Below, piece after piece: positions 43,824 through 55,900 of a stretch of DNA of 64,000 nt. The notes under the pieces were generated by a model. That model saw nothing but the letters and a program-made list of their open reading frames with translations. It was not told where the DNA came from and ran no database searches. How positions within the stretch are numbered: position 1 is the stretch's first letter; every line of letters begins with the position of its first letter. This DNA is from Pholis gunnellus. Taxonomy: Eukaryota > Chordata > Actinopteri > Perciformes > Pholidae. The translations under genes were made by a program, and so were the position numbers. The DNA is taken from positions 17,039,915-17,103,914 of the forward strand of contig OU342817.1 of assembly GCA_910591455.2 (NCBI GenBank). The letters are read 5' to 3'.

Positions 43824-46310
43824 TTTTTAAGCATGTTCAGTAAGTATACGTGACTGTGTTTATCACAGGGGTTTGGATGTCTGTGACCCCAAGCAATGGA
43901 TCTAAAAGTAGTGACCCCAAATGCAGCGCACCTGTGCCCCTTAAGTTTATAGAGCCCCATTAGCAGAGACTCAGTCAGTGATCTGAGGGGGAAGAAGGCC
44001 TATATAACCTCCCCATGAGAATCTCTGTATAGTTAAACTCTTAGAGTTTCCACTTCAGCACCTTTTTCGGATGACTTGATGCTGAATTCTCTTGTTTTCA
44101 CAATAGACAATAAAAAGTAACAGATGTGGAATGAAGCCACTGTAACATGGAAAAAAAAGACATTTTCATATATACTCCTCACAACATGGCGATGACCAAT
44201 ATAGCATTTTAAAAGTCAAGCTGGAATATAAAAGTGAGACCGGCAGACAAGACCAAACCACTTTAGTCTGCAGATACAGGTCAAAACTTTGACCTCTTTT
44301 GAAGTTGTAGCATCACTTAGTGTACATCTTCCCCCCGCGTAGGCTGTTCACTTTCTCAGCTAACTAAATGTAAACCGCAGTTTAATATTTCATGAGGGAC
44401 ATACTCAAAAAGAAAAAAAACAGACTATTTCTGCCTCATTTTTGCCTTTTCCGTTCTTCCGTTTTTCCCTCTGCTTTTTCCTGCAGTGTACTTCCTGACT
44501 AGAGATTAAATAATTCCATTGGAATCCTCTTAGGATGGGTTCCCAGCACTTGGCAATTAAACAATTACATTTAATCAGCATGGGGCGACGCTTCAAGTCA
44601 CCCTCATTTCAGACGTTGATTAAAAGCAATTCTGCAGTGGTTATAGCTGTCGACATTCGAAACTGTGGTTCACTTAGGTTTACTGCGTCTGTGGGGTCAG
44701 GTTGGATAGCAATATGGCAGGTTCAGCAATGGTCGAGTGCTGTACCCGCCTGTGGTGGGTAAAGCAGTAATGATAGAACTCATGGCCGACCTAATATTGT
44801 CCCTTAAGTCAGAACTAGTTAGATTACTTTAAGACACTCTGACCCTACATCAGAGAAGACTCAACTAACAATAGAAAGAAGAGGGACGTTAAGTTATGCA
44901 TGTGGGAGTCCAGATGTGTGAGCGTGTTTGTGCTTTTTTTTTTTTTCCAGGTGCATTTGACTGCGTCCACACACAGCTGTTTCCTCCTGCATCCACATTC
45001 TGGTGCATCTGCAGTGAATGAAATGCACCTTGACATATACAATTTCATCATGCCATGCAATAACATCTCCCTCTGTGATGGCAAACAAGCTGCGAGAGGG
45101 CACAGGGGTCTGGAACACGTTTGTGTGTGAGAGCCGTATTTGACATCATTCGCCCGAGTGAAAGAGTGTAGACGTGGCATAGCGCTGGAGCGGACCGTCG
45201 CCTTTTCCCGTGCAACGCAGATGAGTCGTGATGGATACCCGGCCCCCTCTTGTGAAACCCAGGTGCCCCTGTTTCATAAGGCACCCCACTGGCTCCCCAG
45301 CCCTCTTAATTAGCGGCTTCCGTCAGCTGGCACAAAGGCCTTCAAGCACCAGTCGCTGGCCGCTGCAGCTGAAGCGATCCAGTTCGCTCCAGATCTTCAG
45401 CTTTTCTAACAGATGAATATATGGGCGGGCTGAGAAAGAGGCATCAAGGTCTTCGCAAACCTGTAAATAACCTGTGAACGTCCTGGAATCTAGATCAGAT
45501 GCCTGCATGCTGTTGAACGCTTCATTCAGTGTGCTTTTTTTGGTATTAATAAATATTGGCAAACTGCAGAGAATGGGCTTTAAGTTTTAGTCTGCAGGTA
45601 CTCTGAAACGAGACACTGATGATTTTGATATGATGAAGTCAAATATAGATAAAAGGTATCACCAGGACTGGAATGCAGCCTTTTTTCCCGGTGCAGTATC
45701 ACAGCAGCGCTGTAACAATAGGCTCTTCTAATGACATTCCCCTAGTAACTTCTTGCCTCTAAGAATCTCACGGGGGAAGCGCTACAAAAAGTGATAATTA
45801 CATGAAATATACATAGAGAATAAAGGGAGCATGTTTACATAACCAGGCCCATAAATATCTGACGGAGAAGACATTGTTCTCCGACTCCTTTTAAGCTGAT
45901 CTCCCAGGGATGCCATTTTAATGACATGATGGTTTAAAGAGATGCTGCTCCATCTCGTTCCATATTTAATTAACTTTTGCTTTTCTGACGCAGAGGAAAA
46001 ACAGAATAAAGAACGCGTGATAGAGACAAACACACACGATAGCGAGGAGACAATAACAAATAGCTGGGAGAACAGAGAGAGGGAGGCAGGGGGAACATGA
46101 GCAGAGACCTTGTCATGCTTTTGTGAGCTGTTTACAATACAAGAGATGCAAAGGGAGGAGGAGGGGCAGTGGAAGAGCGAGAGCGATGAAGACTGACATG
46201 GGTGAGAGAGGATGGTAGTGAGGGATGAGAGAGACAGGAGAGAAGAATGAACGCCAGATTTAAAGAAAATTGAGGGATGAAATTAAGAAAGAGGAGAAGA
46301 GGAAGAGACG

Positions 46311-46330
46311 AGAGAGAGAGAGAGAGAGAG
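46311..46330. repeat. (GA)n microsatellite
   Basis: AGAGAG tract within a wider purine-rich stretch (46080-46330). Confidence 0.9.
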
Positions 46331-46573
46331 CGCGCGGGGCACTCTGGTAGAATGAGGCACTTGTTCTCCCGGGGGGCTCCATTATGGAGCATTATTTAGT
46401 TCATCACCAGTAAGAGGGAAATAAATATATAACTGACAGTGACAGTATTTGTTTAACTGCCATTCCAGATTTACCAAAAATAAATGGAATAAACATTTAA
46501 AAAAAAAAGAAGCCATTTTTGTATTCTATTGAAGCATCCGTCTCCACATTTTGTGCCACACAGACCAGTGTTC

Positions 46574-46610
46574 ATCTGCCACGTGTTCAGCAAGTAAACA
46601 CGTGGCAGAT
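46574..46610. repeat. 14-bp inverted repeat with 9-base loop, two CACGTG cores
   Basis: ATCTGCCACGTGTT at 46574-46587 is the exact reverse complement of AACACGTGGCAGAT at 46597-46610. Each arm contains a palindromic E-box. Confidence 0.93.
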
Positions 46611-47100
46611 GTCAGCGAGCAACGATTATCTCACATCAGCATGAGTAATATACAGAGATTTCTAAAGACTATGAAAGCACTGCATCGTGGAGAAAAACGT
46701 GGTCTTTTTCCCCGCGTTGGGTGCTCTCTCACACTAATTGTACTGGAACACTTGAACCGGTTTCCGCAGTCACACCGAGCTCAAATCATTTAACCAACAG
46801 ATTCATGTTCTGCCGCGTACATACGAGGGACTCTGCCCAGAATTCGGTGGGCTCTCCTCTCTCTCTCTCAGGCAGTGTGTTTTCTATTTTTACTGTCAGC
46901 TGTATACGGTGTACGCTGCATTATTGATACTTTCTTTCCCTTTTTCTCTCCTCTTGTTAGACTCTTCCCCTGTCCTCATATCATCACATCGGCCACATTG
47001 GCTGCGGAGCCTGGAGAATTGCAGTGAATTTGACCCCACCTGGTCTATATTTTATTGCTTGGTGTTTAATACATTTTTGAAAATCCTCCCCCGGTCCATC

Positions 47101-47128
<28 letters not shown>
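47101..47128. repeat. (CA)14 microsatellite
   Basis: Uninterrupted CA repeats. Confidence 0.97.
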
Positions 47129-47132
<4 letters not shown>

Positions 47133-48642
47133 AAAAAATCTAGTGCTTTGTCTATTTCAAGTGTTTGTCTTGGTGAGGCAGAGGGAGATGACTGGAGGGG
47201 GGTACTCACCTTCAGCTCTCCCATTTCAGAGACAGGGGGCATCATTATGAAAGGCTGCAGAGGAGGGTGAATATAGTTTGCTCGTCTGTATGTGTGTGTC
47301 TCGGTGATGGACTGACGGCTCGGCCAGGGTGTACCCTGCTTCTTGCCCAACGTGTGCTTGGATGGGCTCAAGTCCCCTGTGACCACCAACAGGATAAGCC
47401 ATCTAGAAAATGCATGAGGGGATGAAAGATGCATCTTCCCGAACAAAAATCAGCTCGAAAATAAATGTTTTATTTTTCAAATACATTTATTTAGATCCTC
47501 AAGTTTTGTAGCTTCAAGTGTAGGATTAAGGTGGATATCCTCTGGTGGTAATATTAACAGCTCTAGGTGCTCTTTATAATTATTATACTGTCTTTGCCAT
47601 CTGATACATTTGCAGGAGACGAATCTGTAAAGTAACTTTACTCTGAGGACTATCTGAGATAAAGCTTTCACAAGCTTTTTACTGTTTTCATATTACTACG
47701 ATTACATTTTAAGGACACAGAAACAGGGTGTACACACAATTACACAGGGTGAGAAGACAATCTCAAAGGCCCTTCTGCTTGAGCCATAAACACTGTGGCA
47801 GAGCTACATACTGAGGTTGGGGCGTCCATTTTGCTGACACAGTTCTGAAGTGAAAAGATGGCTCTCTGGATGTGGAGTGCCGGTGAGAGAGATTGGGTTA
47901 CCCCCCAGACACTCCCGGCGGATCTCCTGGCCAAATGGATCTGGATCTCACGCTTGGGCGCACATATTGAATGCCATAAGAGGTCTCCGAGGTCTCTTTC
48001 AGTGGGAGGACTGCGCAGACTAACAATGTGGAGTTTTCACCAAACTAAATTTTGCACCAAAGAAGAGTGATAGCAAGGACACCGGAGCACAAGGGACGAA
48101 CACTGAATGCATACCTACATTTGTGCAGGTTGTTCATACCGGATAAAGTGGCACATTCTCAGCCTTGAGGACAGCGACATACTGCACAGGTTCAGTCGGA
48201 TCTCATAATTCTTTAATAAAGTCTTAACACAGGCTGCCACTTTTCCTCTAGGGGACTGCGGGTATTAGGCTGTCAAATGAAAAAAAATCCAAAATGCCAT
48301 TTCGCACACATCCTGGACAAGAACAATGGCATTTCAGCTACTCCCAAACATCTGGCCCGACTGCCCAGTTTCACCAAGGACTGGCCAGGCTCTTAGCAGC
48401 AGTGAGTGCCACTTGCATCGAGGTTATGTTCAGGCAACGACACCGCAGAGGATCAGCCGGGCTAAGTTATCTCTGAACAAGCCATCCATTCTGCTGCTTT
48501 CTGATGGAAGAATACTTGGGGGCTGTGTAATTATATTGCTTTAAACGAACCCCTGAGAACGCCCCTGCCAAAGCGCCCACAAAGTCTCACACTTGGGCGA
48601 GTGTCAGAAGCACATCGCTTGTGTATGCACTCATGTGTGTAG

Positions 48643-48668
48643 CTGTGTGTGTGTGTGTGTGTGTGTGT
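48643..48668. repeat. (GT)13 microsatellite
   Basis: Uninterrupted GT repeats. Confidence 0.95.
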
Positions 48669-50988
48669 TTTGCTGCTTAGGCTGGCGTTAAAAGGGAGGC
48701 CGCAGTGGTTCTGATACGCCTCACAAGTGAATTTAATTAAATCATAAATATGAGCTGGAGGCCGCCACCCAATTTAATGTAATGGATGATGTGGGCCAGT
48801 CCATCTCTGGCAAAGCTAAGTTCTGGACCTGTTCAAATGCCCTTGAAGCTTATTAAAAGTGTCTGGCACGCGGAGATGCTAGCAAAGTTGTTTAATGGAT
48901 GCCCAGCTTGCATTCAGTATGACAGTTAATGTTGGGCCATACCATCTCTGCTTTGGACGAGGGGTTGCGTCTCCACTGTGTGAAGTCTGTCAATGTAAGA
49001 GGCCCGGTCCATTCCTCATATGATCTCCATTATAGTAATGTAATAAAGGCTAATAGATGACAGACAACATGCCCATTTGATGTTACGCTTGACATAAGAA
49101 AATGTAATAAGCTTCAGAAACCCCGACAACGCCGATTATTTTCTGTGACAAATGTTCTTTAATATTAACATCCGGAGGGGTCACATTTAAATGTTTTCAT
49201 ATATGCTCCGCACATACTAGATCAAAATAGGAATATTACCGCGCTTCTCTTCGTATTCTATATATGTTTTAATATGCATACAATATATGGTGTTATGCGT
49301 TATTTCATACATACTGTACATAATGAAACGCAGTATATTCTGTGTATTTAAAATAAAGGGTGAGTTCACGGTCATTCGTTACTCACAGTATAACCTAGTT
49401 ACAACGCGCTTCATCGCTGCAGCCTTTTCAAAACAAGACTGAAAGCTTCCACAAATGTTATGCCGCTCGCGTGTCACCATTGATGAATCATTTGCTGGGA
49501 CAGACAGATGTTGTTGCACGGCTTTCGTCCCATCCGGCAAAGGCAGAAGAATCTTTTTCCGCGGTCTCCCGGAGTGCTGGAGACTCCCTAAATAGACCCA
49601 GCGCAAGGGTGTGTAGAATGGGACCGCACAGGGTGATGGGTAATGGAGTCATTAATAACACAGACCTCCCTTAAGATGCTCAGATGTTTGTTAGCGAGAG
49701 CCACGAGGGAGTGAGGGAAAATAGGATGCAATTTGATACAAGGAAGAAGAAAAAAAAGGCAGTGTACACTTTTGATGATGATGGTGGTGTTGTTGCCATC
49801 ATAGGTCTTGTCTGACGGGTTAATTGTGTTCACAGACATTAACACTCAGATACACAAGTATTTTATGTAGATAATGAAGGGACAATGAAGCCGTTTCCTC
49901 ATACAGTTTTTAATATTTCCATCACATGTGCAACACAAAAAAATGAGGTCTGCCAAATACAGAACTCCATATTTGTACAATACATTTTAATAAGATCGGA
50001 GATAACTGTCCTTTTGCTGCAGGAGATGGTGATTTCCTGTAAACTGTGTACGAACAACTCTCAATCAAAATGTCAAAACATTAAAGTTTTATACAAAAGT
50101 GCATCTCAGGTTCAATGAATGCAAAACATTTACATAACAGAATGGTTTAAAGTTTCGTATGCTGCCACGGTAGCTTCCAGCTTGAGCGGAGAGCGGCGGG
50201 ACAATGCAAAAGAAACAAGAGGAGTACTTGGGCACTCTCCAGGAGAGCCAGGGACCGAGTTTTGTAACCACGCTTTATCCCCAAAAACAGACTGAAATTA
50301 TATTCAGTCTTAATGACCCCAAATCCAAATGTATTTACTCCCCTACTGCGGAAAAAAAATATGTAAAGATAACAAAACATAAAGAAAAAAAAAGAAAATT
50401 CCAGTAATCTCCAGGCTTCAACGAGCAGTAAACATTGACAACAGAAATGTACAGGTTGAGTCAGTGGGCTGGAGATTTCCCCATGCTCTGAGAGCCACAT
50501 GGGAGCTTCACGCCTCTGTTCATGAGCCAACCAGAGGAACTAGCCTTTTCCAAATCTGTGTCACTGCGTTTGCATATATCAGCATCCTGTCCTGTTTTTT
50601 CCTCTTCTCTGCGTTGTTTTATCTCTCTGGGTTTTTTTGTTGTTGTTGTTTTTTTTCTCCTCTCATCTGAACTCCGGCGCAGGCAGTGCAGATTAGACGC
50701 ACCGCCGTTCTCAGCTGGTCCTCTCTGGCAGCCATGTTACGACACAGGGACAAGATCTCAGCCTATGCTGGTGAATCAAGCTCTTCTACCCCATAATGAT
50801 TGACCACGTTAGGATACAGAGTGACATACTGCGCAGTAGGAGTGGCGCTGATGAAAAGAGTCCTCCTAACAACACTTGCCGGCTCCTACAGCTTCCTACG
50901 CTCTGGGTGGCACCCTGTTTCTCCTTTACACAACTGGTTGAGTCTCATCTGGTCTGATTGACAATGTCATTGATATTTTTTTTACTCT

Positions 50989-51008
50989 CCCCCCCCCCCC
51001 CCCCCCCC
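50989..51008. repeat. C20 homopolymer
   Basis: A run of 20 C, just downstream (in gene direction) of the candidate ZNF521 poly(A) signals. Confidence 0.96.
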
Positions 51009-51128
51009 TTCTCTTTTTTTCGGACAAACATTTTGAACTGTACATTGGCAAATACTGTATAAGATTCCAATATAGCTGTAGTTAAGCAACACATGAAGAA
51101 TTCTATGTACAAACAAGTTGGCTTTTTC

Positions 51129-51373
51129 TTTATTTTTGAAATAATGGTTAGTAAAGAACGGAGAGGGCTCTTTTATGTTCTTTCCCCCTCTTCCTTTTAT
51201 TTTCTTCGCCTTTCTTTTTTCTTGCTGCGGCATGGTTCCTTGTGGTGAAACTGAACCGAAGGTTCAGCGCAAGACAGTCAGTGGGAAACTGCACTGATGG
51301 TAATTGGCGGTCAGGCATTATTTTTTGCGTCACGTGATCCTTGTTCTTGGCCACGGCGCTGATCTTTGCCATG
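51129..51373 (-). other. znf521: ZNF521 3'UTR, at least its start
   Basis: Minus-strand AATAAA signals occur at 51201-51196 and 51134-51129. The UTR may extend further left, toward ATTAAA words near 49900-50000. Confidence 0.5.
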
Positions 51374-51403
51374 TTAGCTGCTGTGCTGAGTCAACGAGTG
51401 GTT
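51374..51403 (-). CDS. znf521: ZNF521 terminal coding exon (10 codons with stop)
   Basis: Acceptor ttctgtgtccttgcag|AAC with a good polypyrimidine tract, then NHSLTQHSS and TAA at 51376-51374. It supplies the two histidines of the last finger. Confidence 0.92.
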   Translation of the reverse strand, partial: NHSLTQHSS

Positions 51404-52867
51404 CTGCAAGGACACAGAAAAGAAACAAGGGAGACATTATGATCACACACAACAAATGTATCTTTCAGTTTCCTTCCCTTTCATTAAAAAGGACATTGGG
51501 GACATTTTTTTTTCATCTTTCATAACAAGGACAATGCTCTGCACCGAGAAACATATTTCAAATGATATGATTGACTTATGATTAGCTTGACATTTGAACG
51601 ACGTCATCATTAGGCTTTCATTATTCAGATCCAATTGACTTGCGCAGGAGTTGGACCTGTGTGGATTAATAGCAGTTTGGGATTAAGCAAAATTAAGTCG
51701 GGGTCTAACACAAAGGCACAAGGCCACTGACCACCACTAGCATCGCATCAGAAAACCTGCCTCCCGAAGACTGTTGTGTGCACGGAGGCAAATCCAGAAC
51801 AAGACACTGGCGCACCTGATGGAACGTCATCCTTGGATCCAGTGATTACATTACTCAAAATGTGCTGTAAATGCACGCTGCAGAAAAAAAGCTGTCGAGA
51901 AATACTTTCTGTGCAGGTGAGGCCGTTGACGATTTGATCCTCTACACTTCTGTAAATATGTAACGGTGCACAATTCACTCCAACGGGATAACACAGTGAC
52001 AATATCACTCTGTTTTTGCTGTATCTCCCAAATTTATGCAGGCACACACACACAGGCCGTTGAGAGTGGTTGTAGTGGGGCAGCTGTGCCAGGTTCTTTA
52101 AAGGGAGTGTGGACCAGGGGGTGTGTAACTGGTGTCCCTGGTGGGCTGAATCCAGGTCATCTTTTGAAGTGACTGCTAATCCCTTTAATGCAAACTACAT
52201 GCCCCACTTGCTGCGCTCTGTTTAAAACACGGGCCTTGGACTCTCTAAACTGGCATGGACTAGACACACCTGTCACAGAGTCATCAGCACGCGCATGCAT
52301 GCACAAATACACACACACCTCAGCGCACACACACACACACACACATTTTGTCCCGCCACACAGGCACAGAATTAAGTGCACAAGCATGCGAGATGACAGT
52401 TTTACGGATAAACTAGTTTGAAAATAAGGCGGTGAGGGAGAGACGATCTGAAATGATTACCGCAACCTCAGAGAGAAGGTTTACCAAAGCAGTCACCTTC
52501 AGTCCTGTTGGTGCAGAATCCCTCGGGCAGTTCTAGGAGACGACTATTACCCCCCCCCCCCCCCCCCTTTGCATTCATTCCTTCCCTCTTTACCCTTTCA
52601 GCTGCCTCCATATAAAGCATTTAAACACCTCGACAGCTTTCCTTTCAGCTAGGGCGATTACTTCCCGACAGGTGGGGTAATAAGCTGTTTGACGGGGGAG
52701 CAGGAGTGTGACCCCTGTAAGGGTTAGCGTGGCTCGCCTGGGCCCTGCTCTCCCTTTTTTTTTTTTTTTAAGAGCCGGCCCCGGACAGCTCCTCTGCTTC
52801 CCGCTCTCCTCTCTTGCTGAAATAAAGCTCCTTTAAGTGAGTCTGGGAGGAGACTCCCCACGGGACA

Positions 52868-52901
<34 letters not shown>

Positions 52902-55900
52902 CTCCCCACCTCACCTCCTCCCCCTCCTCCCCCTCCACCAACCCCCTACCCCCCGGTGAAGACATCCTTGGTGTTGCTGAGGAGGGACAGGAGCACGGCA
53001 ACCTTATTAATGAATGCGGCCCATTACCCGTCAGCCTGGCTCCTCGGCGACTCCCAGAAGCCCCTGCAGTACGTGACTTCAAATGGCAGGATATTGACAC
53101 GAGCAGAGCAAAGCGGCTAGGAGTGTGTGTGACCGTGTGCGTGTGTGTGTCTGTGTGTGTGTGTGTATGTGGAAAAGAGAGAGAAACAGAGAGAGGAAAA
53201 TTGTGCTCAACTGAGTGTGCATGCCTTTGTGCGAGTGTGCCAGTGCGTCTAGGTGCGTGTGTGTGTGTGTGTGTGTGTCTGTGGACCCCAAAGGAACGTA
53301 GCTCCTTGGATATAATGTAGGGCTCGTAACAGCTATTAGAGGGGAAAATAACCCCTCTGGGGAATGGCTCCCCCCTCTGCATGTCCCAGCTCCGTCTGAC
53401 ACACACTGCATTCTACCTTTTCCTTAAACATGCCAGGAGTTTTCTCACTGAGGGCTTTCTCAAGGACGGTGTTAAACGACTTCAGTGGCTGTGGCAGCCA
53501 TGCAGACTAAAGGGAAATAGAGGAAAAAGAAAACCTTAAAAGAAGATGAAACTGATACCTTTATCTCTGTGGATACTAAACTCTGCAGTGTAGCTATAAA
53601 CTGTTCTGTGTATGAGTATGGAGGGTGAAAGGGAGAGGGGGGAATTCACTTTCCAATCTTCATCCCTGTCAAGTTTCTTCAAGTACCTCTGCATCGGCGG
53701 CGGCGCTGTATAAGTTAAATACTGACGGCACCCAACCACAAATGTCAAATTCGATGTGAAACACCCAATTCAGATCTTAGTGCAATAAAATGACCAAAAT
53801 GTCCACTGCCCCGGCAAGGAAGATGTCACTAATGGTGTCACACCAGAATCACAGCAATTTAGGATTAGATGCCCTCCATTAAGCCTTTTAGCTCTCATCC
53901 TAACTCCCTCCTTCAATGCCACCCTATTCCCCCTGAAACTCTGCCATTCCTCTTATCATCCATTTCCTTCCCTCCTATCCAACCCTTAATCTCCTCCTCG
54001 ATCCTTTCAACCACCTGCTGGCCACACAGGCCTGCTGCAGGGCCCAGTTAGCAGCAGTGTTCAGGTAAACCATAGCAGTCAATTCTCCACTAAATTAAAT
54101 TTTGCTCTGATCAATAATGCGCACCCGCTTCTCCCTTATGAAGACTGGCTGCATTGGCTCGGAGCGAGCCTCCTCCTCCTCCTCCTCTCCTATTCTCTCA
54201 TCGGCTCTGTGCCACCGTTAAAACCACCACTTTCATCTGATTACATCACCCCACTGCAACGCCCTCAGGGGTAGTGGGAGAGGAGGGGGAACATCCGGCA
54301 GGGGTCTTGTGTACTCATGCAAACAGGTGCAACATGTCTTAGGAATTTAACACTGCCGCAGAGAGGGAGAGGGTGAGAGAAAACGGGGAACGATTGGGGG
54401 AAGAGCAGAGAGATCGAGACAGAGCAAGTTGGCTGGGGAGTTGATTTATTAACTAATCATTCTTTATGTCGTTCCCCATTGCTCCGGTCTCTCATCGATA
54501 GCACCCGGTCTCCAGTGAGGCAACAGAGGTGCATTTCTTACATCAGCTCTGCAAAGGAAGTCCAGCGAACTAACACACATCCTCTCTTTCATCTGATCTC
54601 GCTGCATTAAAGACAATCTTCACATTGTCCAACATCACAGAGAAATGTAAAGCCTAATCGCAAGCCGACAATGTTTGATTAGCATGATGTTAATACCTGC
54701 AGAGCACATGTTAAGTATAGCCTACATTGCGTTTGCTCTTCTACCTGGTGTTATCCAGCATGTAACATTAAACCCAGGCTTTATCGAGTGGTGAGAGAGC
54801 TGAGCGAGCAGTAACGACTTTTTCAGCCATGGCCTTTTCAAGGCATCTCTCGCAAACAAAGCAGTGTGCACTTTACACAAGCGTGGAACTGAACCACTGA
54901 ATTAAACTTGAAACTTGAATTTGTAATGTTACGCATCCCTCAAATAGGAGCTGTAGCTTCAAATTCTAAAATTCTTTTTAACATTTATACATCATGTATT
55001 GCATAGAAATGTCTCCAAAATGAAATTGAGTGCATGAACTAACACTGAATAGAAGCCATGGCGTCACTTAGGTTGAGCTACAAAACTAGGTTTAGGAAAA
55101 GTTTGTTACGTAACCTGAGTATGTTATGTAAGTCCATGTTGAGTTTTGGTTTCACACCGGACACGAACAGCAGCCTCCTGGGTAAAAGACCGTCCATCCA
55201 TCAGGATATAAAAAGGTATTGAAAGTCTATTGAACAGATTATTAGGTTGGGGTATTCTCTGAGAATATTGCAATTGTAAATTTCTGACAAATGGAAAACT
55301 TAGTCGCATTAATTAATAATGAGTTAAAGAATCGAGACATTTATTTGTGTCTGTTGACCTGCTAACATGTGCTCGTAACGGTAAAGCATGGATGTGCTAA
55401 TGTGAGTCAAGTAAGTCTTAGTTACAGTAAAGATTACTCATTAAAGAAACTATTTAATTAGAAGAGTGAAGCACATTTATTTTAACCCCTGCGGCTAAAG
55501 TGTCTTATTTAGTTTATCTATAATCAAAAATTTGATGGAACAGTCAAAAACTGTAAACATCCCCCTCTAAGCTCTGATTAAAAGTCTTATCAGTCTGTGC
55601 GGAGTTCCTCCAAACCTTGCATGGCTGACATACGGTAAAGTCTGCATAGCTACATCAGGAGCACGGGGAGTGTGCACAAAACCACTGAGACCTGTGCATA
55701 CCCGGAGTCATCACTCAGGAATTTAATTAACGCACAAGAGAACGTCATCAAATGATACTAAAACAAAGAACCCGTGCTCTGTCTTTGAGGTTCCGAGCTG
55801 CAGGGTGACTTAAAGCAATCAAATGACTTCGGATATTCGAAGCTAATGCCTGTCTGTGTAACGATTGAAGGATAAACAACGGACAGTACTGACCCCGTCG

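Larger units (their letters stand above)
43023..49900. other. Intergenic DNA between the histamine receptor gene and ZNF521
   Basis: No supported exon. It contains a G15 run (43434-43448), GT/CA microsatellites (43784-43822, 47101-47128, 48643-48668), a GA tract (46311-46330) and a short E-box hairpin (46574-46610). Stretches around 48700-49200 are free of repeats and rich in homeodomain-like AATTAA words and could be conserved non-coding elements. Confidence 0.5.

Noticed and set aside
52768..53406. 212-codon minus-strand frame
   Set aside because: It is made of translated CA/GA simple repeats (HTHTHT, RERERE) with no recognisable domain and lies in a ZNF521 intron.
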